A stretch of 56,980 nucleotides of DNA from a marine bacterium B5-7 (GCA_021604525.1 BQJD01000023.1:1-56980); one strand, 5' to 3'; numbered from the stretch's first letter, positions 43,725-55,255 are shown. Made by a program: numbers and translations. The notes: generated by a model not told the origin, from the sequence alone.

Positions 43725-46058
43725 ATGCGAGCCTGCAACATAATCACACGCCAAAGCCTGCTACGGCTTCTCCCTGTCCTTGTGATAATGCTGATATCCC
43801 CGATTGCATTTGCAATTGACTGGCCACAGGAAATCACTACGCCCAAAGGCACCATTGTGATTTATCAGCCTCAGCCCGAATCCCTTAAAGGGAATATCCT
43901 GGCAGGACGCGCAGCAATATCATATCAACCTGAAAGTGGCGACCAGATTTTCGGTGCATTCTGGTTCACTGCAAAACTTGATACCGACACTGATTCAAAC
44001 ACCGCACTGATACGTGATGTCAGCGTGACAGAAACGCGCTGGCCCGATGCAACCGATGAGTACAAGCAGCGCTTTACCGAAATAGTTGAAAAAGCCGTTC
44101 CGGAACACGGTTTTGAAATATCCATGGAGCGACTGTCCGCCAGTCTTGAATCTGCCAATATCGAAAAGGAAAGCCTTGATAACCTTAGAAATGATCCGCC
44201 ACATATTCTATTCAAAGAGAAAATTGCGGTGCTTCTCCTCTATGATGGTGACCCGTTCTTTGTACCGATTGATAACAGCCCTTACCAACATGCACTAAAT
44301 ACACCATTCGCTGTAGTTAAAGACACTGGCGATAACGATGTTTATCTAGGTAGTGGCGCTTACTGGTATACATCCAAGAATCCGCTTGGGCCCTGGACAT
44401 CAATCGACAAACCACCAGCTGATCTCGTCGCACTGGTCAAGACAACCGAAAACGCTGATGATAATCAAAACACCAACAGTAGCGATGACACGGCGTTAAT
44501 CACCGGTAGCGGTGATTCAGCATTACCCATTGATAGCACATCATCTGTCGGACCCCCTGAGATTATTGTCGCCACTGAACCGAGTGAACTAATAATCAGC
44601 GATGGTGCGCCGAGATGGAAATCGCTGGCCGGCGGCGAATTACTGTATGTCGAAAATACCGAAACACCGTGGATCAGGGAGCTATCCAGCGGTTACATGT
44701 ATGTATTGTTGTCTGGTCGCTGGTTTAAGGCGAGAGATACCAACGGACCGTGGACATTTGTGCGTGCCGACAAACTGCCGAAAAGTTTTTCCGAAATTCC
44801 ACCCGCTTCGGAAATTGGCGGCGTCAGGACATCCGTCGCCGGGACCAGTGAAGCTACCGATGCCCTGTACGACGCTGAGATACCGCAAACTGCTGCCATA
44901 AAACGCGACGATGCAACAGTCGATGTCACCTATGATGGCGAACCTAAGTTCGAGAAAATATCCGGCACCAAGGTATCGTATGCAGTCAACACCGGTTCAC
45001 AGGTGTTATTAATCGACAACCATTACTACGTCCTTGATGATGGCGTATGGTTTACCTCTACGGCTGCAAAAGGTCCCTTTGTTGTGGCTGATTCCATACC
45101 CGCAGACGAGATCGAAAAAATCCCCCCCAGCTCCCCTGTTTACAATACCCGCTATGTGACCATTTACGAATCAACCCCTGAAATCGTTTACGTTGGTTAT
45201 ACACCGGGGTACCTGTGGTCGTATCCCTATTACGGCGTACCCATTTATGGTACCGGTTGGTACTACCCGCCCTACGTCGGCCACTGGTACTACCCGAGAA
45301 CCCCGACGTTTGGGTTTCATGTGGGATATAACTCCTGGACCGGTTGGAATTTCGGTATCGGCGTCAGTAACGGCTTTTTCAGCTTCGGTATAAATTTTGG
45401 TGGCGGCTGGGGACATCATGGTGGCTGGGGGTGCTGCGGTGGATGGCATGGTGGTGGTTACCGAGGACCGACTTTCGTTAACAATGGCAATATCAATATT
45501 GGTAACAATATTAACTTCGGCAACCGCACAGAGATCAACAATCGCTTGAGCAAGATCGATCGGACAGGAAATATCTCACGCTTTGATGCACGCTCCCGAA
45601 CTAACTTATATAACCGTGCCAGTAATCGCTCACGTATAACTGATTCGAGTACTTTGTCAGAAAAAGTGAATCGGGCGCGTAGTAGTACAACGCATCAAAA
45701 TAACGTGTTTACCGACTCTGATGGCAACGTAGCCAGGCGAGTTCCCGAGGGATGGCAGCAGCGTGCTAATGGCAAGTGGTCGAATACCCTGCCGAGTGAC
45801 ATTGGTGCGAACGTACCGAGTGACCTTCGTGCAGAAGTTCCGAGTGAAATTAGCGCAAGAATTCCAAGCAATACACGTGAACAAACCAGCGCAAGACTCA
45901 ATCAGGAACTGAATTCGGGTGGATCAATTTCACGTCCCACATCGATGCCTGATTTTGACCGTGGAAGTCTCAATCGCGCCCATGCAGCTCGTCAACATGG
46001 AGGTGCACGGCAACGAACACGGCCTGCCGGTTTCGGCGGTGGGCACCATCGACGCTAG
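43725..46058 (+). CDS. Exported repeat protein of unknown function
   Basis: A 777-residue protein of no family I can name with confidence. It has a signal peptide (about 1-29: LLPVLVIMLISPIAFA). Three related modules occupy about 160-480: each has a YDG(D/E)P-like strand, a hydrophobic region with YVN/YAVN, a Tyr/Trp-rich segment (AYWYTSKNPLGPW, RWFKARDTNGPW, GVWFTSTAAKGPF) and a Pro-rich end. A Tyr/Trp/Gly-rich section follows (about 490-590), then Asn-rich strands (NNGNINIGNNINFGN), a basic region, and short degenerate PSD/PSE repeats near 690-715. It is probably an envelope or surface protein. Proteins with such Trp modules are sometimes labelled carbohydrate binding, but I see no proof. 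Confidence 0.8.
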   Translation: MRACNIITRQSLLRLLPVLVIMLISPIAFAIDWPQEITTPKGTIVIYQPQPESLKGNILAGRAAISYQPESGDQIFGAFWFTAKLDTDTDSNTALIRDVSVTETRWPDATDEYKQRFTEIVEKAVPEHGFEISMERLSASLESANIEKESLDNLRNDPPHILFKEKIAVLLLYDGDPFFVPIDNSPYQHALNTPFAVVKDTGDNDVYLGSGAYWYTSKNPLGPWTSIDKPPADLVALVKTTENADDNQNTNSSDDTALITGSGDSALPIDSTSSVGPPEIIVATEPSELIISDGAPRWKSLAGGELLYVENTETPWIRELSSGYMYVLLSGRWFKARDTNGPWTFVRADKLPKSFSEIPPASEIGGVRTSVAGTSEATDALYDAEIPQTAAIKRDDATVDVTYDGEPKFEKISGTKVSYAVNTGSQVLLIDNHYYVLDDGVWFTSTAAKGPFVVADSIPADEIEKIPPSSPVYNTRYVTIYESTPEIVYVGYTPGYLWSYPYYGVPIYGTGWYYPPYVGHWYYPRTPTFGFHVGYNSWTGWNFGIGVSNGFFSFGINFGGGWGHHGGWGCCGGWHGGGYRGPTFVNNGNINIGNNINFGNRTEINNRLSKIDRTGNISRFDARSRTNLYNRASNRSRITDSSTLSEKVNRARSSTTHQNNVFTDSDGNVARRVPEGWQQRANGKWSNTLPSDIGANVPSDLRAEVPSEISARIPSNTREQTSARLNQELNSGGSISRPTSMPDFDRGSLNRAHAARQHGGARQRTRPAGFGGGHHRR

Positions 46059-46225
46059 TCACTCGGATTCTGTGAAGAATCAGCCGGCCACACATCGTGT
46101 TGTCACGAATAGAGTGACGATACGAGCACGGAAATTACGATTGATCAGTCGCACCGAGTAACGCCTGTAATCCGCCTGTGCAAATATTGTCGCGGTCGAA
46201 AATAACCCAATGTCGTAGAGGAGGT

Positions 46226-46253
46226 TGCCATGAATCGAGGTTCATTCATGGCA
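46226..46253. terminator. Hairpin without T tract between 777-residue gene and racemase gene
   Basis: TGCCATGAAT (46226-46235) is perfectly complementary to ATTCATGGCA (46244-46253) with an 8-nt loop. It lies 3 bases past the racemase stop. No T tract follows on either strand, so termination is uncertain; it could also protect an mRNA end. Confidence 0.4.
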
Positions 46254-46255
46254 TA

Positions 46256-46954
46256 TCAACTTTCACCGAGCGACGCGTCGACTGCGGCCATGGCGTGAAT
46301 CGCCGTGGTGTCGAATAACCGCATGTTTGTATGCTGTTCTTCAACGAGCATCACTATCTCTGTGCAACCTTCAATAACGCCCTCGGCGCCGCGCTGCGCG
46401 AGATCTTCAATGATGCGAAGGTATTCAGTTCGAGACTCGTTATCAACAATGCCCCTGCACAGTTCTTCATAAATAACCCGGTGAACAATGGCACGATCAA
46501 CCGCATCCGGCGTGAGCACATCGATAGCAAATTTCTCAGTCATACGTTCCTTGTAGAACGCCTCTTCCATTGTGAAGGCCGTACCCAGGAGGCCTACCCG
46601 TGATATCTCATGACGGCGAATCTCTTCGGCCGTTGCATCGGCAATATGAAGAAGCGGTATCGACGCCGCGCTTTCGATAAAGTCCGCGACGCGGTGCATG
46701 GTATTCGTACACAACACCAGGAAATCGGCTCCGGCACGCTCAAGTGACTGGCCAGCCTTAGCCAGTACTCGACCTGCCGACAACCAGTCACCGTTATGCT
46801 GGTAATGCTCGATCTCATGAAAGTCGACGCTGATCATTGCAATCTGTGCGCTATGCAACCCACCGAGTCGCCGCCTGACTTCCTCGTTTATCAGCCGATA
46901 GTACAAAGCGGTGCTTTCAAAGCTCATCCCGCCAATGAGTCCGATTGTCTTCAT
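46256..46954 (-). CDS. Aspartate/glutamate racemase family protein (YgeA type)
   Basis: A 232-residue PLP-independent amino-acid racemase. The two catalytic cysteines are visible, in LCTNTMH (about residue 82) and IEGCTEIVML (about 195). LIGGMSFESTALYYRLINEEV at the N-terminus and GLLGTAFTMEEAFYKERM are typical of YgeA, a broad-specificity racemase in E. coli. The natural substrate is not determined. It is encoded upstream of the hairpin above and 63 bases downstream of parC on the same strand. Confidence 0.92.
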   Translation of the reverse strand: MKTIGLIGGMSFESTALYYRLINEEVRRRLGGLHSAQIAMISVDFHEIEHYQHNGDWLSAGRVLAKAGQSLERAGADFLVLCTNTMHRVADFIESAASIPLLHIADATAEEIRRHEISRVGLLGTAFTMEEAFYKERMTEKFAIDVLTPDAVDRAIVHRVIYEELCRGIVDNESRTEYLRIIEDLAQRGAEGVIEGCTEIVMLVEEQHTNMRLFDTTAIHAMAAVDASLGES

Positions 46955-47017
46955 AGGTCTTTATTATCTTTTATGAGAATCAGATTCAAAGGCGCGTATA
47001 TAGACTTATGGGAATCC

Positions 47018-49297
47018 TTAAGCAGGTTCGATCCGGCCTGGATTCTTGAAGCCACGCGGTAGCGCCTTGCCTCGCTGGGCACGTTCACCCACATAGTTCT
47101 CAAAATCTGATGGTTTGAAATTGATGAACCGTTTACCCGCATGAATCTTAAACCCAACACCCTCGGGAATCACGGTGAAGTCGAGCATATGCTCCTCGCC
47201 GGCCTTGTATTTGCGCGTCGGGATATTCATCATCTTGACGCCCTTGCCCCGACCCAGGCGTGGCAGCTCAGCTACAGGAAACATTAAAAGTCGTCCGTTG
47301 TCGCTAATGCACGCCACCCAGTCGTCTTCATACTCGGTTACGGGCTGAGGCGTCAGAACGACAGCACCAGCCGCATTGAGCGTACTTTTCCCCGCGCGGT
47401 TACGAGTCGTCAATTCGCCGAGACTGGCCACGAATCCATAACCGGCATCGGTCGCAAGCAAATAAAGCTGATCAGCGCCACCCATCATGATCCCTTTGAA
47501 ACTCGCGCCGGAAGGTGGATTAAACTGACTGCTTAATGGCTCACCCATACCTCGCGCCGAAGGTAATGTATGTGCAGACATGGTATAGGTACGTCCGGTG
47601 GAATCAATGGCCTGAACCTGCTCATTACTTTTTCCACGTGCGCTGTGGAGAAACTCATCCCCGGCCCGGTATGTGAGACTGACCGGATCAACCTCGTGCC
47701 CCTTGGCCGCGCGTATCCAGCCTTTTTTGGAAACCACCACGGTAACCGGCTCGCTCGGAATCAGTTCGGTCTGATCCAGTGCACGTGCGGCTTGCCGTTC
47801 GGTGAGTGGGCAGCGGCGTTCATCGCCGTAAGCCTCGGCTGCATCCATGAGTTCATTACGAACAAGCCGTTTAAGTCGCGCTGCTGAACCCAGAATCTTG
47901 TCGAGATCATCACGTTCAGCAGCTAATACACCTTTCTCATCACTTATCTTCATCTCCTCGAGTCGAGCAAGATGACGCAAGCGGGTCTCGAGAATGGCTT
48001 CTGCCTGAATGTCACTCAACCCGAAGCGGCTCATCATTACCTGCCTGGGATGTTCCTCGGTGCGAATAATATGAATAATCTCGTCCAGATTCAGATAGGC
48101 AATCAGCAATCCGTCGAGGACATGCAGTCGCTTATTAACCTTATCGAGACGATATTCAAGGCGTCGCCTGACTGTGGCGGTACGAAATTCAAGCCATTCC
48201 TTCAACAGGCTTTTTAATCCGTAAACCCTTGGCCGACCATCAAGGCCGATTGCATTCATGTTAACCCGATGACTTTTTTCGAGGTCGGTCGTTGCGAACA
48301 GGTGAATCATCATCTGTTCCGCATCGATCCGGTTTGAACGTGGCTCGATCACCAGGCGGATGGGATTTTCGTGATCCGACTCATCACGAATGTCCGCTAC
48401 CATCGGCAGTTTTTTCGCCAGCATCTGCGCGGCAATCTGTTCAAGAATTCGACTTCCAGACACCTGATACGGAAGCGATTTGACGATAATATTGCCGTTC
48501 TCTTTCTCCCACGTTGCCCGTTGACGGACCGATCCCGAGCCCGTTTCGTACATCTTCAGAAGATCGTCACCCGGCGTTGTAATCTCGGCGTCACTTGGGT
48601 AGTCCGGCGCCTTGACATGAGCAACCAGCTCGCTGGTCGTTGCCCGCGGGCTTTCCAGCAGGTGAATACAAGCGCTCACAACCTCGCGAATATTATGAGG
48701 CGGAATATCGGTTGCCATACCGACAGCGATACCGGATGCACCGTTGAGCAACACGGTCGGCAGACGGGAGGGCAGTATCGTCGGTTCCAACAATGTACCG
48801 TCAAAATTCTGAGTCCAGTCAACCGTACCTTGGGCCAGTTCGCTGAGCAGGACTTCCGAGAACTTCGTCAGACGCGCTTCGGTATAACGCATGGCGGCAA
48901 ACGATTTCGGGTCATCCTGAGATCCCCAATTACCCTGACCGTCCACAAGGGGATATCGAAAACTGAACGGTTGGGCCATGTGTACCATGGCTTCATAACA
49001 GGCCGTATCGCCATGGGGATGGAATTTGCCAAGCACGTCGCCAACCGTGCGCGCCGATTTTTTGTACTTCGCACTGGCTGATAAGCCAAGATCAGACATC
49101 GCGTAGACGATGCGTCTTTGTACCGGCTTCAATCCGTCTGCGAGATTCGGTAATGCACGATCGAGCACCACATACATCGAGTAGTTAAGATACGATCGCT
49201 CAGCAAACCGGGACAGAGCCTCGGTTTCAAGATCGGCATCGAAGAGGCTCAGTGTTGACGTATCACCACTATTTTTTCCCGATCGGGTTGTTGACAT
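47018..49297 (-). CDS. parC: DNA topoisomerase IV subunit A
   Basis: ParC, 759 residues, cleaves DNA in topoisomerase IV for decatenation. The N-terminal breakage-reunion domain contains [40 protein letters not shown] and the catalytic Tyr138 in [10 protein letters not shown]. The C-terminal beta-pinwheel blades include [17 protein letters not shown] and [11 protein letters not shown]. Residue 98 corresponds to E. coli Ser80 and is threonine. parE is not adjacent. The ParC rather than GyrA identity rests on the C-terminal length and absence of a GyrA box. Confidence 0.94.
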   Translation of the reverse strand: MSTTRSGKNSGDTSTLSLFDADLETEALSRFAERSYLNYSMYVVLDRALPNLADGLKPVQRRIVYAMSDLGLSASAKYKKSARTVGDVLGKFHPHGDTACYEAMVHMAQPFSFRYPLVDGQGNWGSQDDPKSFAAMRYTEARLTKFSEVLLSELAQGTVDWTQNFDGTLLEPTILPSRLPTVLLNGASGIAVGMATDIPPHNIREVVSACIHLLESPRATTSELVAHVKAPDYPSDAEITTPGDDLLKMYETGSGSVRQRATWEKENGNIIVKSLPYQVSGSRILEQIAAQMLAKKLPMVADIRDESDHENPIRLVIEPRSNRIDAEQMMIHLFATTDLEKSHRVNMNAIGLDGRPRVYGLKSLLKEWLEFRTATVRRRLEYRLDKVNKRLHVLDGLLIAYLNLDEIIHIIRTEEHPRQVMMSRFGLSDIQAEAILETRLRHLARLEEMKISDEKGVLAAERDDLDKILGSAARLKRLVRNELMDAAEAYGDERRCPLTERQAARALDQTELIPSEPVTVVVSKKGWIRAAKGHEVDPVSLTYRAGDEFLHSARGKSNEQVQAIDSTGRTYTMSAHTLPSARGMGEPLSSQFNPPSGASFKGIMMGGADQLYLLATDAGYGFVASLGELTTRNRAGKSTLNAAGAVVLTPQPVTEYEDDWVACISDNGRLLMFPVAELPRLGRGKGVKMMNIPTRKYKAGEEHMLDFTVIPEGVGFKIHAGKRFINFKPSDFENYVGERAQRGKALPRGFKNPGRIEPA

Positions 49298-49443
49298 CGA
49301 GTAAAATCCGGATAGAAATGCGTTAAAGAGAAATCACGTGTTGATCGACTTAAACAACTCGCGTGCGCGATTATAGCAACCTGACATTAATCGGTTAGCG
49401 GACTCCTGGCCACCTGGCCCTACCTCATTCGAAGGCCTGATTC

Positions 49444-49989
49444 GTGTACAACGACATCGATTCTCAAGGAAGGAACGGCAGACAACCCCCATTGACACCC
49501 GATGAACTCTTCAAGCGGTTTGCGGATTTGCAAATTGATTGCCCAACGATCACGCACCCTGCGCTGTTAACCGTGGAGGATTCCCGCGCTCACCGGGTTA
49601 TCGACGACGGCGCATACACCAAGAATCTGTTCCTGAAAAACAGGAAAGGCCGGATGTGGCTGTTGACGCTTCACGAAAACCGGAATATTCGCCTGAAAGA
49701 CGTGGCGCGCCAACTGGGAGCCGGTAACTTCTCTTTCGCATCGACAGAGCGACTGATGACGTATCTTGGTATTGTACCCGGCGCAGTATCACCCCTGGCC
49801 CTGATCAATGACAGCCAATGCAAAGTTGAATTTGTGCTTGATCGGGAAATACTCGACTTCAGCATGGTTCACTTGCACCCGCTCGATAATCGGTTGACCA
49901 CCACGCTCAGCCGTGAAGATTTTCTGAGGTTTCTGGACACAATCAATCACACGCCGCGGATTGAATCGTTCGAAGACTCCACAGAATAA
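49444..49989 (+). CDS. YbaK-domain prolyl-tRNA deacylase (ProXp-ala-like)
   Basis: A 181-residue YbaK/ProX-fold protein that hydrolyses mischarged aminoacyl-tRNA, in this subgroup probably Ala-tRNAPro. The domain shows ADLQIDCPTITHPALLTVED, the catalytic-Lys region GAYTKNLFLKNRKG, WLLTL, and FASTERLMTYLGIVPGAVSP, which marks the free-standing ProXp/PrdX group. The start is a GTG at 49444. It is divergent from parC. Substrate preference is inferred from the family. Confidence 0.87.
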   Translation: MYNDIDSQGRNGRQPPLTPDELFKRFADLQIDCPTITHPALLTVEDSRAHRVIDDGAYTKNLFLKNRKGRMWLLTLHENRNIRLKDVARQLGAGNFSFASTERLMTYLGIVPGAVSPLALINDSQCKVEFVLDREILDFSMVHLHPLDNRLTTTLSREDFLRFLDTINHTPRIESFEDSTE

Positions 49990-50052
49990 TTTACCCGCAT
50001 CCCCGATGAGAGGATAACCGGATCGAATCCGTCAAATAATTGGTATTCCAAT

Positions 50053-50088
50053 AAAAAACCCGCCAACAAGAATCACTCGCTGGCGGGT
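50053..50088 (-). terminator. Rho-independent terminator of ssb
   Basis: On the minus strand ACCCGCCA (50088-50081) pairs with TGGCGGGT (50065-50058) and is followed by a six-T tract. It lies 19 bases past the ssb stop. Confidence 0.88.
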
Positions 50089-50106
50089 CGCGCGAGACGC
50101 TTTTTA

Positions 50107-50589
50107 TTAAAACGGGATGTCGTCGTCAAATTCGTCAAAATCGGCGCCGCTACCAGATTGACTGGAACCACCGCCTTTATTTGTCTGGCCAGCGGCGGCG
50201 CGTTGACGGGGTTGATCCTGATTAAATGAACTATCGCCACCACCGGCACCACCACGACTACCCAGCATCTGCATCTCGCTGGCGACTATTTCAGTGGTGT
50301 AACGATCCTGACCGCTTTGGTCCTGCCACTTGCGAGTCTGAATTCGGCCTTCGATGTAGACCTGTGAACCTTTCTTCAGATACTCGCCGGCCACCTCGGC
50401 CAGCCGGTTAAAAAACACTATCCGATGCCATTCGGTGCGCTCCTGCTGCTCTCCTGTGGTCTTGTCTTTCCAGGAATCGGACGTGGCAACGGTTATATTG
50501 GTAATTGCACTTCCATTTGCTGAATATCGGACTTCTGGATCCTTACCCAGATTGCCGACGATAATTGCCTTATTAATACCTCTTGCCAT
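50107..50589 (-). CDS. ssb: Single-stranded DNA-binding protein
   Basis: SSB, 160 residues, protects ssDNA and recruits repair partners. The OB domain begins [20 protein letters not shown] and includes [21 protein letters not shown]; a Gly/Gln/Ser-rich linker follows and the acidic tip ends DDDIPF, the partner-binding peptide. It is downstream of an MFS gene that is divergent from uvrA, the standard order. No SOS box is evident upstream; an AT-rich 5-bp-arm inverted repeat TTGTA/TACAA lies at 50634-50648. Confidence 0.96.
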   Translation of the reverse strand: MARGINKAIIVGNLGKDPEVRYSANGSAITNITVATSDSWKDKTTGEQQERTEWHRIVFFNRLAEVAGEYLKKGSQVYIEGRIQTRKWQDQSGQDRYTTEIVASEMQMLGSRGGAGGGDSSFNQDQPRQRAAAGQTNKGGGSSQSGSGADFDEFDDDIPF

Positions 50590-50689
50590 GATGTTTCCCC
50601 GTGGGCTTGGAAGTTAGTGGAATACTACTAAAATTGTAAAAAATACAAATTAAATAGTGACACGTTCGGACGCGAATTTCGAGCCGTGT

Positions 50690-52072
50690 CTAAACTGCTG
50701 AAATACCGACGATTCCGTTAGCACTGTTGACGTCAAAGTCACCGGGATTCACTTTCAGATACACCAGGCCTTCGGCCGCAACCAGAGTGCTGTCTTCAAC
50801 GCCCGGCAAATCAGCGAGTTGCCGTAATAATTCCTGATGATTTTCGATTGAACCGGGTGGCAGATTTAATGTAATGCTATCAAGTAACTGCATGGCGGGC
50901 GCAAAGAACATCGCCACCATCCACAGGGCGAGTACGCCAGCAGCGGCGACAAAAGCGCCCGACGACCCGAAAGTCCCATAGGCTGCACCGCCGAGAAGTC
51001 CGCCGATAAAAATACCTGAGAATTCGAAAGTGTTATAGACACCAAGAACCGTACCCTTGGTGCCCACCGGCGCGAGTCGCGAAATCAACGATGGCAGCAT
51101 CGCTTCAATTGCATTGAAGCCGACGAAAAACAGCCACAGGCCGATTATGACAATGACAAAATCATTACCTGCCTCGGCAAATACAACTTCCGACAGAATC
51201 ATCACGCCGATTGCGACGAGGATCATGCCTCTGTAGGCGTTTCGCCGATGTGCGATTATCAACATCGGCACCATTCCCAATACCGACAACGCAAGCACTG
51301 GCATGTAGAGCTTCCAGTGATCACTGGTGGCTATGCCGAGAGTATCAACGAGGCTCAATGGCACCACTACGAAAAACGACGTCAAGGCGAAATGCAGCGA
51401 AAAGATACCCATATTGAGTCGCGCCAAATGAGGATGACGCAGTATCCGTTTGAAAAGTGCGCTATCAAAGGCTACGTCGGCATGGTGTTTGACGCGAACC
51501 GGGGTCGGTGTCCACCACCACAGCACCGGGATCACGCCGAGGGCCAACACCGCGGTAATCCAGAAAATCGCCGATACACCCAACCAGCCCTCGATCATCG
51601 GCCCGAGTACCAACGCCAACATAAACATCAGGCCTATGCTCCCGCCGAACAACGCCATTGCCTTGGTGCGCTGCTGTTCGCGGGTGAGATCGGCGACCAG
51701 TGCCAGTACCGCCGCGGATATGGCCCCGGCACCCTGCAGGGCACGCCCTGCAATCACACCGTAGATTGTGTCTGCCAGCGCCGCGACGATGCTGCCGAGA
51801 ATAAAAATACCAAGACCGATAGTGATCAGCCGTTTGCGACCAAAGCGGTCTGACAGAAACCCGAAGGGGATTTGCAGGAATGCCTGGGTGAGCCCGTACA
51901 CGCCAAGCGCCAGACCTGCCAGGGCGGGTGTTGATCCCGGCATGTCTCGGGCAAAAATCGACATGACTGGCAATATGAGGAAGAGACCCAGCATTCTCAA
52001 CCCGAAAACAAGCGCAAGCGAGCTGACGGCACGGCGCTCGGACGCATTCATTGAATTTGAAGTCGTTATCAT
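50690..52072 (-). CDS. MFS transporter, YajR type
   Basis: A 12-helix major-facilitator protein (460 residues from ATG 52072; ATG 52051 is possible). The loop 2-3 signature is GFLSDRFGRKRL, and helices are evident from LALVFGLRMLGLFLILPV to ALWMVAMFFAPA. After the last helix, about 70 residues (LPPGSIENHQELLRQLADLPGVEDS...YLKVN) form a ferredoxin-like tail like the YAM domain of E. coli YajR. The substrate is unknown. It lies between ssb (same strand) and uvrA (divergent), as in many gammaproteobacteria. Confidence 0.9.
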   Translation of the reverse strand: MITTSNSMNASERRAVSSLALVFGLRMLGLFLILPVMSIFARDMPGSTPALAGLALGVYGLTQAFLQIPFGFLSDRFGRKRLITIGLGIFILGSIVAALADTIYGVIAGRALQGAGAISAAVLALVADLTREQQRTKAMALFGGSIGLMFMLALVLGPMIEGWLGVSAIFWITAVLALGVIPVLWWWTPTPVRVKHHADVAFDSALFKRILRHPHLARLNMGIFSLHFALTSFFVVVPLSLVDTLGIATSDHWKLYMPVLALSVLGMVPMLIIAHRRNAYRGMILVAIGVMILSEVVFAEAGNDFVIVIIGLWLFFVGFNAIEAMLPSLISRLAPVGTKGTVLGVYNTFEFSGIFIGGLLGGAAYGTFGSSGAFVAAAGVLALWMVAMFFAPAMQLLDSITLNLPPGSIENHQELLRQLADLPGVEDSTLVAAEGLVYLKVNPGDFDVNSANGIVGISAV

Positions 52073-52234
52073 CGTCGGCAAGTTCGAACGAAATAAACAG
52101 CAGGCTGGATCCTGTTTTGCTACTGCGACGCACATAATCCTTCATGCCTGCGTTGACACGTAAATAACCGCAAGCGGCTTTGCATCCGCAGCTAGCGGCG
52201 GCGTATAGTAACAGGTTTTCCAATTGATTCGACA

Positions 52235-55162
52235 GTGACCCTTCAGACCATAAAAATTCGCGGCGCCAGGACCCATAATCTCAAGAATCTGGACCTTGAC
52301 CTGCCCCGCGACAAACTCATCGTTATTACCGGTTTATCCGGTTCCGGCAAATCGTCCCTGGCATTCGACACTATTTTCGCAGAGGGTCAGCGCCGCTATG
52401 TCGAGTCGCTTTCCACCTATGCCCGACAATTCCTGTCACTGATGGAAAAGCCCGATGTTGACCTGATTGAAGGCCTGTCGCCGGCCATCAGTATCGAGCA
52501 GAAAACATCCTCACATAATCCGCGTTCGACCGTCGGTACCGTCACCGAGATTTACGACTACCTGCGACTGCTGTTCGCCCGGGTCGGTGAACCGCGCTGC
52601 CCCGAGCACGGCGTGGCTCTTGAGGCCAAAACAGTCAGCGAGATGGTCGATGAGGTAATGGGACTACCGGAAGGCAGCCGTACATTATTACTCGCCCCGG
52701 TTGTTTCCGATCGCAAGGGAGAATTCACCCAACTTCTCGATCAACTCCAGGCACAGGGATTTCTGCGCGCCCGGATCGATGGTGAGGTGATTGAATTATC
52801 CGACCCGCCAACGCTTAAAAAAAATATCAAGCACACCATCGAAGTGGTCGTCGATCGCCTGATCGTTCGGCCTGGTAATGAACAGCGACTGGCAGAGTCC
52901 CTTGAGACCGCCCTGGCACTGGCCGATGATATCGCCCGAGTCGTGGTACTACCCGGCAATCAAACCAGTGAAGACGGTTCCGATGATGATGCAAACCACA
53001 TCAAACGCAAGACAAATGGCAGAAAAAATACTAACGAGCAGCAACTGCTGTTTTCCGCAAAATATGCTTGCCCGCACTGTGGCTACGCACTTCGTGAACT
53101 GGAACCGCGATTGTTCTCATTTAATAATCCGGCGGGCGCCTGCTCTTCCTGTGACGGACTCGGTGTTCGTCAGTTTTTCGACCCCGAACGGGTCATATTC
53201 GATGATGAACTAAGCCTTGCTGAGGGCGCAATCTCCGGTTGGAGCCGACGCAATGCGTTCTATTTCAGCATGTTACAGAGCCTTGCCGATCACTACGAAT
53301 TCGATGTTGATACACCGTTCAATGCGCTGCCACAGAAAACCCGCAAGGTCATTCTCTACGGCAGTGGCCGGGAGGTGATCCAGTTTCGTTACGTGCGTCA
53401 TCATGGCGGTGTCATGCGTCGTAAGCATACATTCGAGGGCGTGCTGCCAAATATGGAACGACGCTATCGCGAATCCGAATCCAACACGATTCGTGACGAT
53501 CTGGCGCGCTACCGCAGCACCCAAAGCTGCGAAATCTGCGGCGGCAGCCGTTTGCGTATCGAAGCGCGAAATGTATTTGTCGGTGAACATTCCATCAGCG
53601 AATTGACTGCTATGGCGGTGGGTCGCTCACTTGATTTTTTCCTGAACCTCAAACTTGAAGGCCGGCGCGCGCAAATCGCTGAAAAGATCGTTAAAGAGAT
53701 TCACGATCGGCTGAATTTTCTCGCCAACGTCGGGCTCGAATATCTGACCCTGGATCGTGCGGCCGAATCTTTGTCCGGTGGCGAAGCCCAGCGGATTCGG
53801 TTGGCGTCGCAAATTGGTTCCGGACTGGTTGGGGTCATGTACATACTCGATGAACCGTCTATTGGTCTGCACCAAAGAGACAATTCCCGCTTGTTGAATA
53901 CCCTGGTTCATCTGCGTGATCTCGGCAATACCATCATTGTTGTAGAGCATGATGAAGAAGCCATTCTTGGCGCAGATCTGGTTGTTGATATCGGCCCCGG
54001 TGCCGGCGTTCACGGCGGCGAGATTGTCGCCCAGGGTACGCCTGATGAAATCTGTCGCAACAGTCGGTCACTGACAGGAAAATATTTGTCCGGGATTGAA
54101 AGCATTCCGGTTCCGGAGCGCCGTACGCCAATCGACGATAAACGCATGATTCGGATTCATGGCGCAAGCGGCAACAATCTAAAGCATGTCGATGTCGATA
54201 TACCGGTCGGATTGTTTACCTGCGTGACAGGGGTTTCCGGGTCTGGCAAGTCGACCCTGATCAATCAGACACTGTATCCAGAAATCTCGCGTTGCCTGCA
54301 CCAGAGCCGGGTGCGAGCCGAGCCACATATATCTATCGAAGGTCTCAATCACTTTGACAAGATTATCGATATCGACCAAAGCCCTATCGGGCGAACACCA
54401 CGATCGAATCCAGCCACTTATACCGGACTGTTCACACCCATCCGTGAATTGTTTTCGAGCACGCCTGAATCACGGGCACGCGGTTACAAACCGGGGCGAT
54501 TCTCATTCAATGTGAAGGGTGGTCGCTGCGAGGCCTGTGAGGGTGACGGCCTGATACGAGTCGAGATGCATTTTTTACCGGATGTCTATGTATCCTGCGA
54601 TGTCTGCAGGGGGGCGCGTTACAATCGCGAAACCCTCGACATACACTACAAGGGCAAGACGATCAGCGATGTGCTTCAGATGACCATAGAGGATGCGGCT
54701 GAATTCTTCTCCGCCATTCCGGTGGTTAAACGCAAGCTCGATACACTGCTTGATGTAGGGCTTTCGTATATTACCCTTGGACAGAGCGCGACCACGCTAT
54801 CAGGCGGTGAAGCCCAACGTATAAAGCTTGCGCGGGAACTCTCCAAGCGCGACACCGGACGAACTTTGTACATACTGGATGAACCAACTACCGGTCTTCA
54901 TTTCCACGACATACGGCAACTCTTGCTGGTATTGCATCGCTTGCGCGATCATGGCAATACGGTAGTTGTCATAGAACATAATCTTGATGTCATCAAGACT
55001 GCCGACTGGATCGTGGATCTTGGCCCGGAAGGCGGCGACGGCGGTGGCGAGATCGTTGCAACCGGAACACCGGAAGATGTTGCTCACAACAAGGCGTCGC
55101 ATACCGGCCACTATCTCGCGACACTATTGTCCCAACGCGGCGCCGATACCGACGCCGCCTGA
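52235..55162 (+). CDS. uvrA: UvrABC system protein A (excinuclease ATPase)
   Basis: UvrA, 975 residues, recognises DNA lesions in nucleotide excision repair. It has two ABC modules: Walker [10 protein letters not shown] near 32 and GVSGSGKST near 665, ABC signatures LSGGEAQRI in both halves, and zinc-finger Cys pairs ([30 protein letters not shown]). It is about 35 residues longer than E. coli UvrA. Part of the excess is a charged low-complexity stretch before the first zinc module (near 248-270: [17 protein letters not shown]). The start is a GTG at 52235. No LexA box is evident upstream. Confidence 0.96.
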   Translation: MTLQTIKIRGARTHNLKNLDLDLPRDKLIVITGLSGSGKSSLAFDTIFAEGQRRYVESLSTYARQFLSLMEKPDVDLIEGLSPAISIEQKTSSHNPRSTVGTVTEIYDYLRLLFARVGEPRCPEHGVALEAKTVSEMVDEVMGLPEGSRTLLLAPVVSDRKGEFTQLLDQLQAQGFLRARIDGEVIELSDPPTLKKNIKHTIEVVVDRLIVRPGNEQRLAESLETALALADDIARVVVLPGNQTSEDGSDDDANHIKRKTNGRKNTNEQQLLFSAKYACPHCGYALRELEPRLFSFNNPAGACSSCDGLGVRQFFDPERVIFDDELSLAEGAISGWSRRNAFYFSMLQSLADHYEFDVDTPFNALPQKTRKVILYGSGREVIQFRYVRHHGGVMRRKHTFEGVLPNMERRYRESESNTIRDDLARYRSTQSCEICGGSRLRIEARNVFVGEHSISELTAMAVGRSLDFFLNLKLEGRRAQIAEKIVKEIHDRLNFLANVGLEYLTLDRAAESLSGGEAQRIRLASQIGSGLVGVMYILDEPSIGLHQRDNSRLLNTLVHLRDLGNTIIVVEHDEEAILGADLVVDIGPGAGVHGGEIVAQGTPDEICRNSRSLTGKYLSGIESIPVPERRTPIDDKRMIRIHGASGNNLKHVDVDIPVGLFTCVTGVSGSGKSTLINQTLYPEISRCLHQSRVRAEPHISIEGLNHFDKIIDIDQSPIGRTPRSNPATYTGLFTPIRELFSSTPESRARGYKPGRFSFNVKGGRCEACEGDGLIRVEMHFLPDVYVSCDVCRGARYNRETLDIHYKGKTISDVLQMTIEDAAEFFSAIPVVKRKLDTLLDVGLSYITLGQSATTLSGGEAQRIKLARELSKRDTGRTLYILDEPTTGLHFHDIRQLLLVLHRLRDHGNTVVVIEHNLDVIKTADWIVDLGPEGGDGGGEIVATGTPEDVAHNKASHTGHYLATLLSQRGADTDAA

Positions 55163-55255
55163 CTGATTTCTTAAATTTGCCTCGATATGTGCGTTCGCCT
55201 AAGTAACAAACTGAAAGTCATAGCACATTCGGAATCTTGGCAGTCCTGTGAGGGC

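Noticed and set aside
50634-50648. Operator upstream of ssb (TTGTA/TACAA)
   Set aside because: Five-base arms in AT-rich DNA are expected by chance.
51248-51853. 201-codon plus-strand open frame
   Set aside because: It is antisense to the MFS gene and is made of His, Arg and Gln-rich sequence typical of a shadow.
52140-52234. LexA box before uvrA or ssb
   Set aside because: No CTGT-N8-ACAG-like sequence was found in either upstream region.
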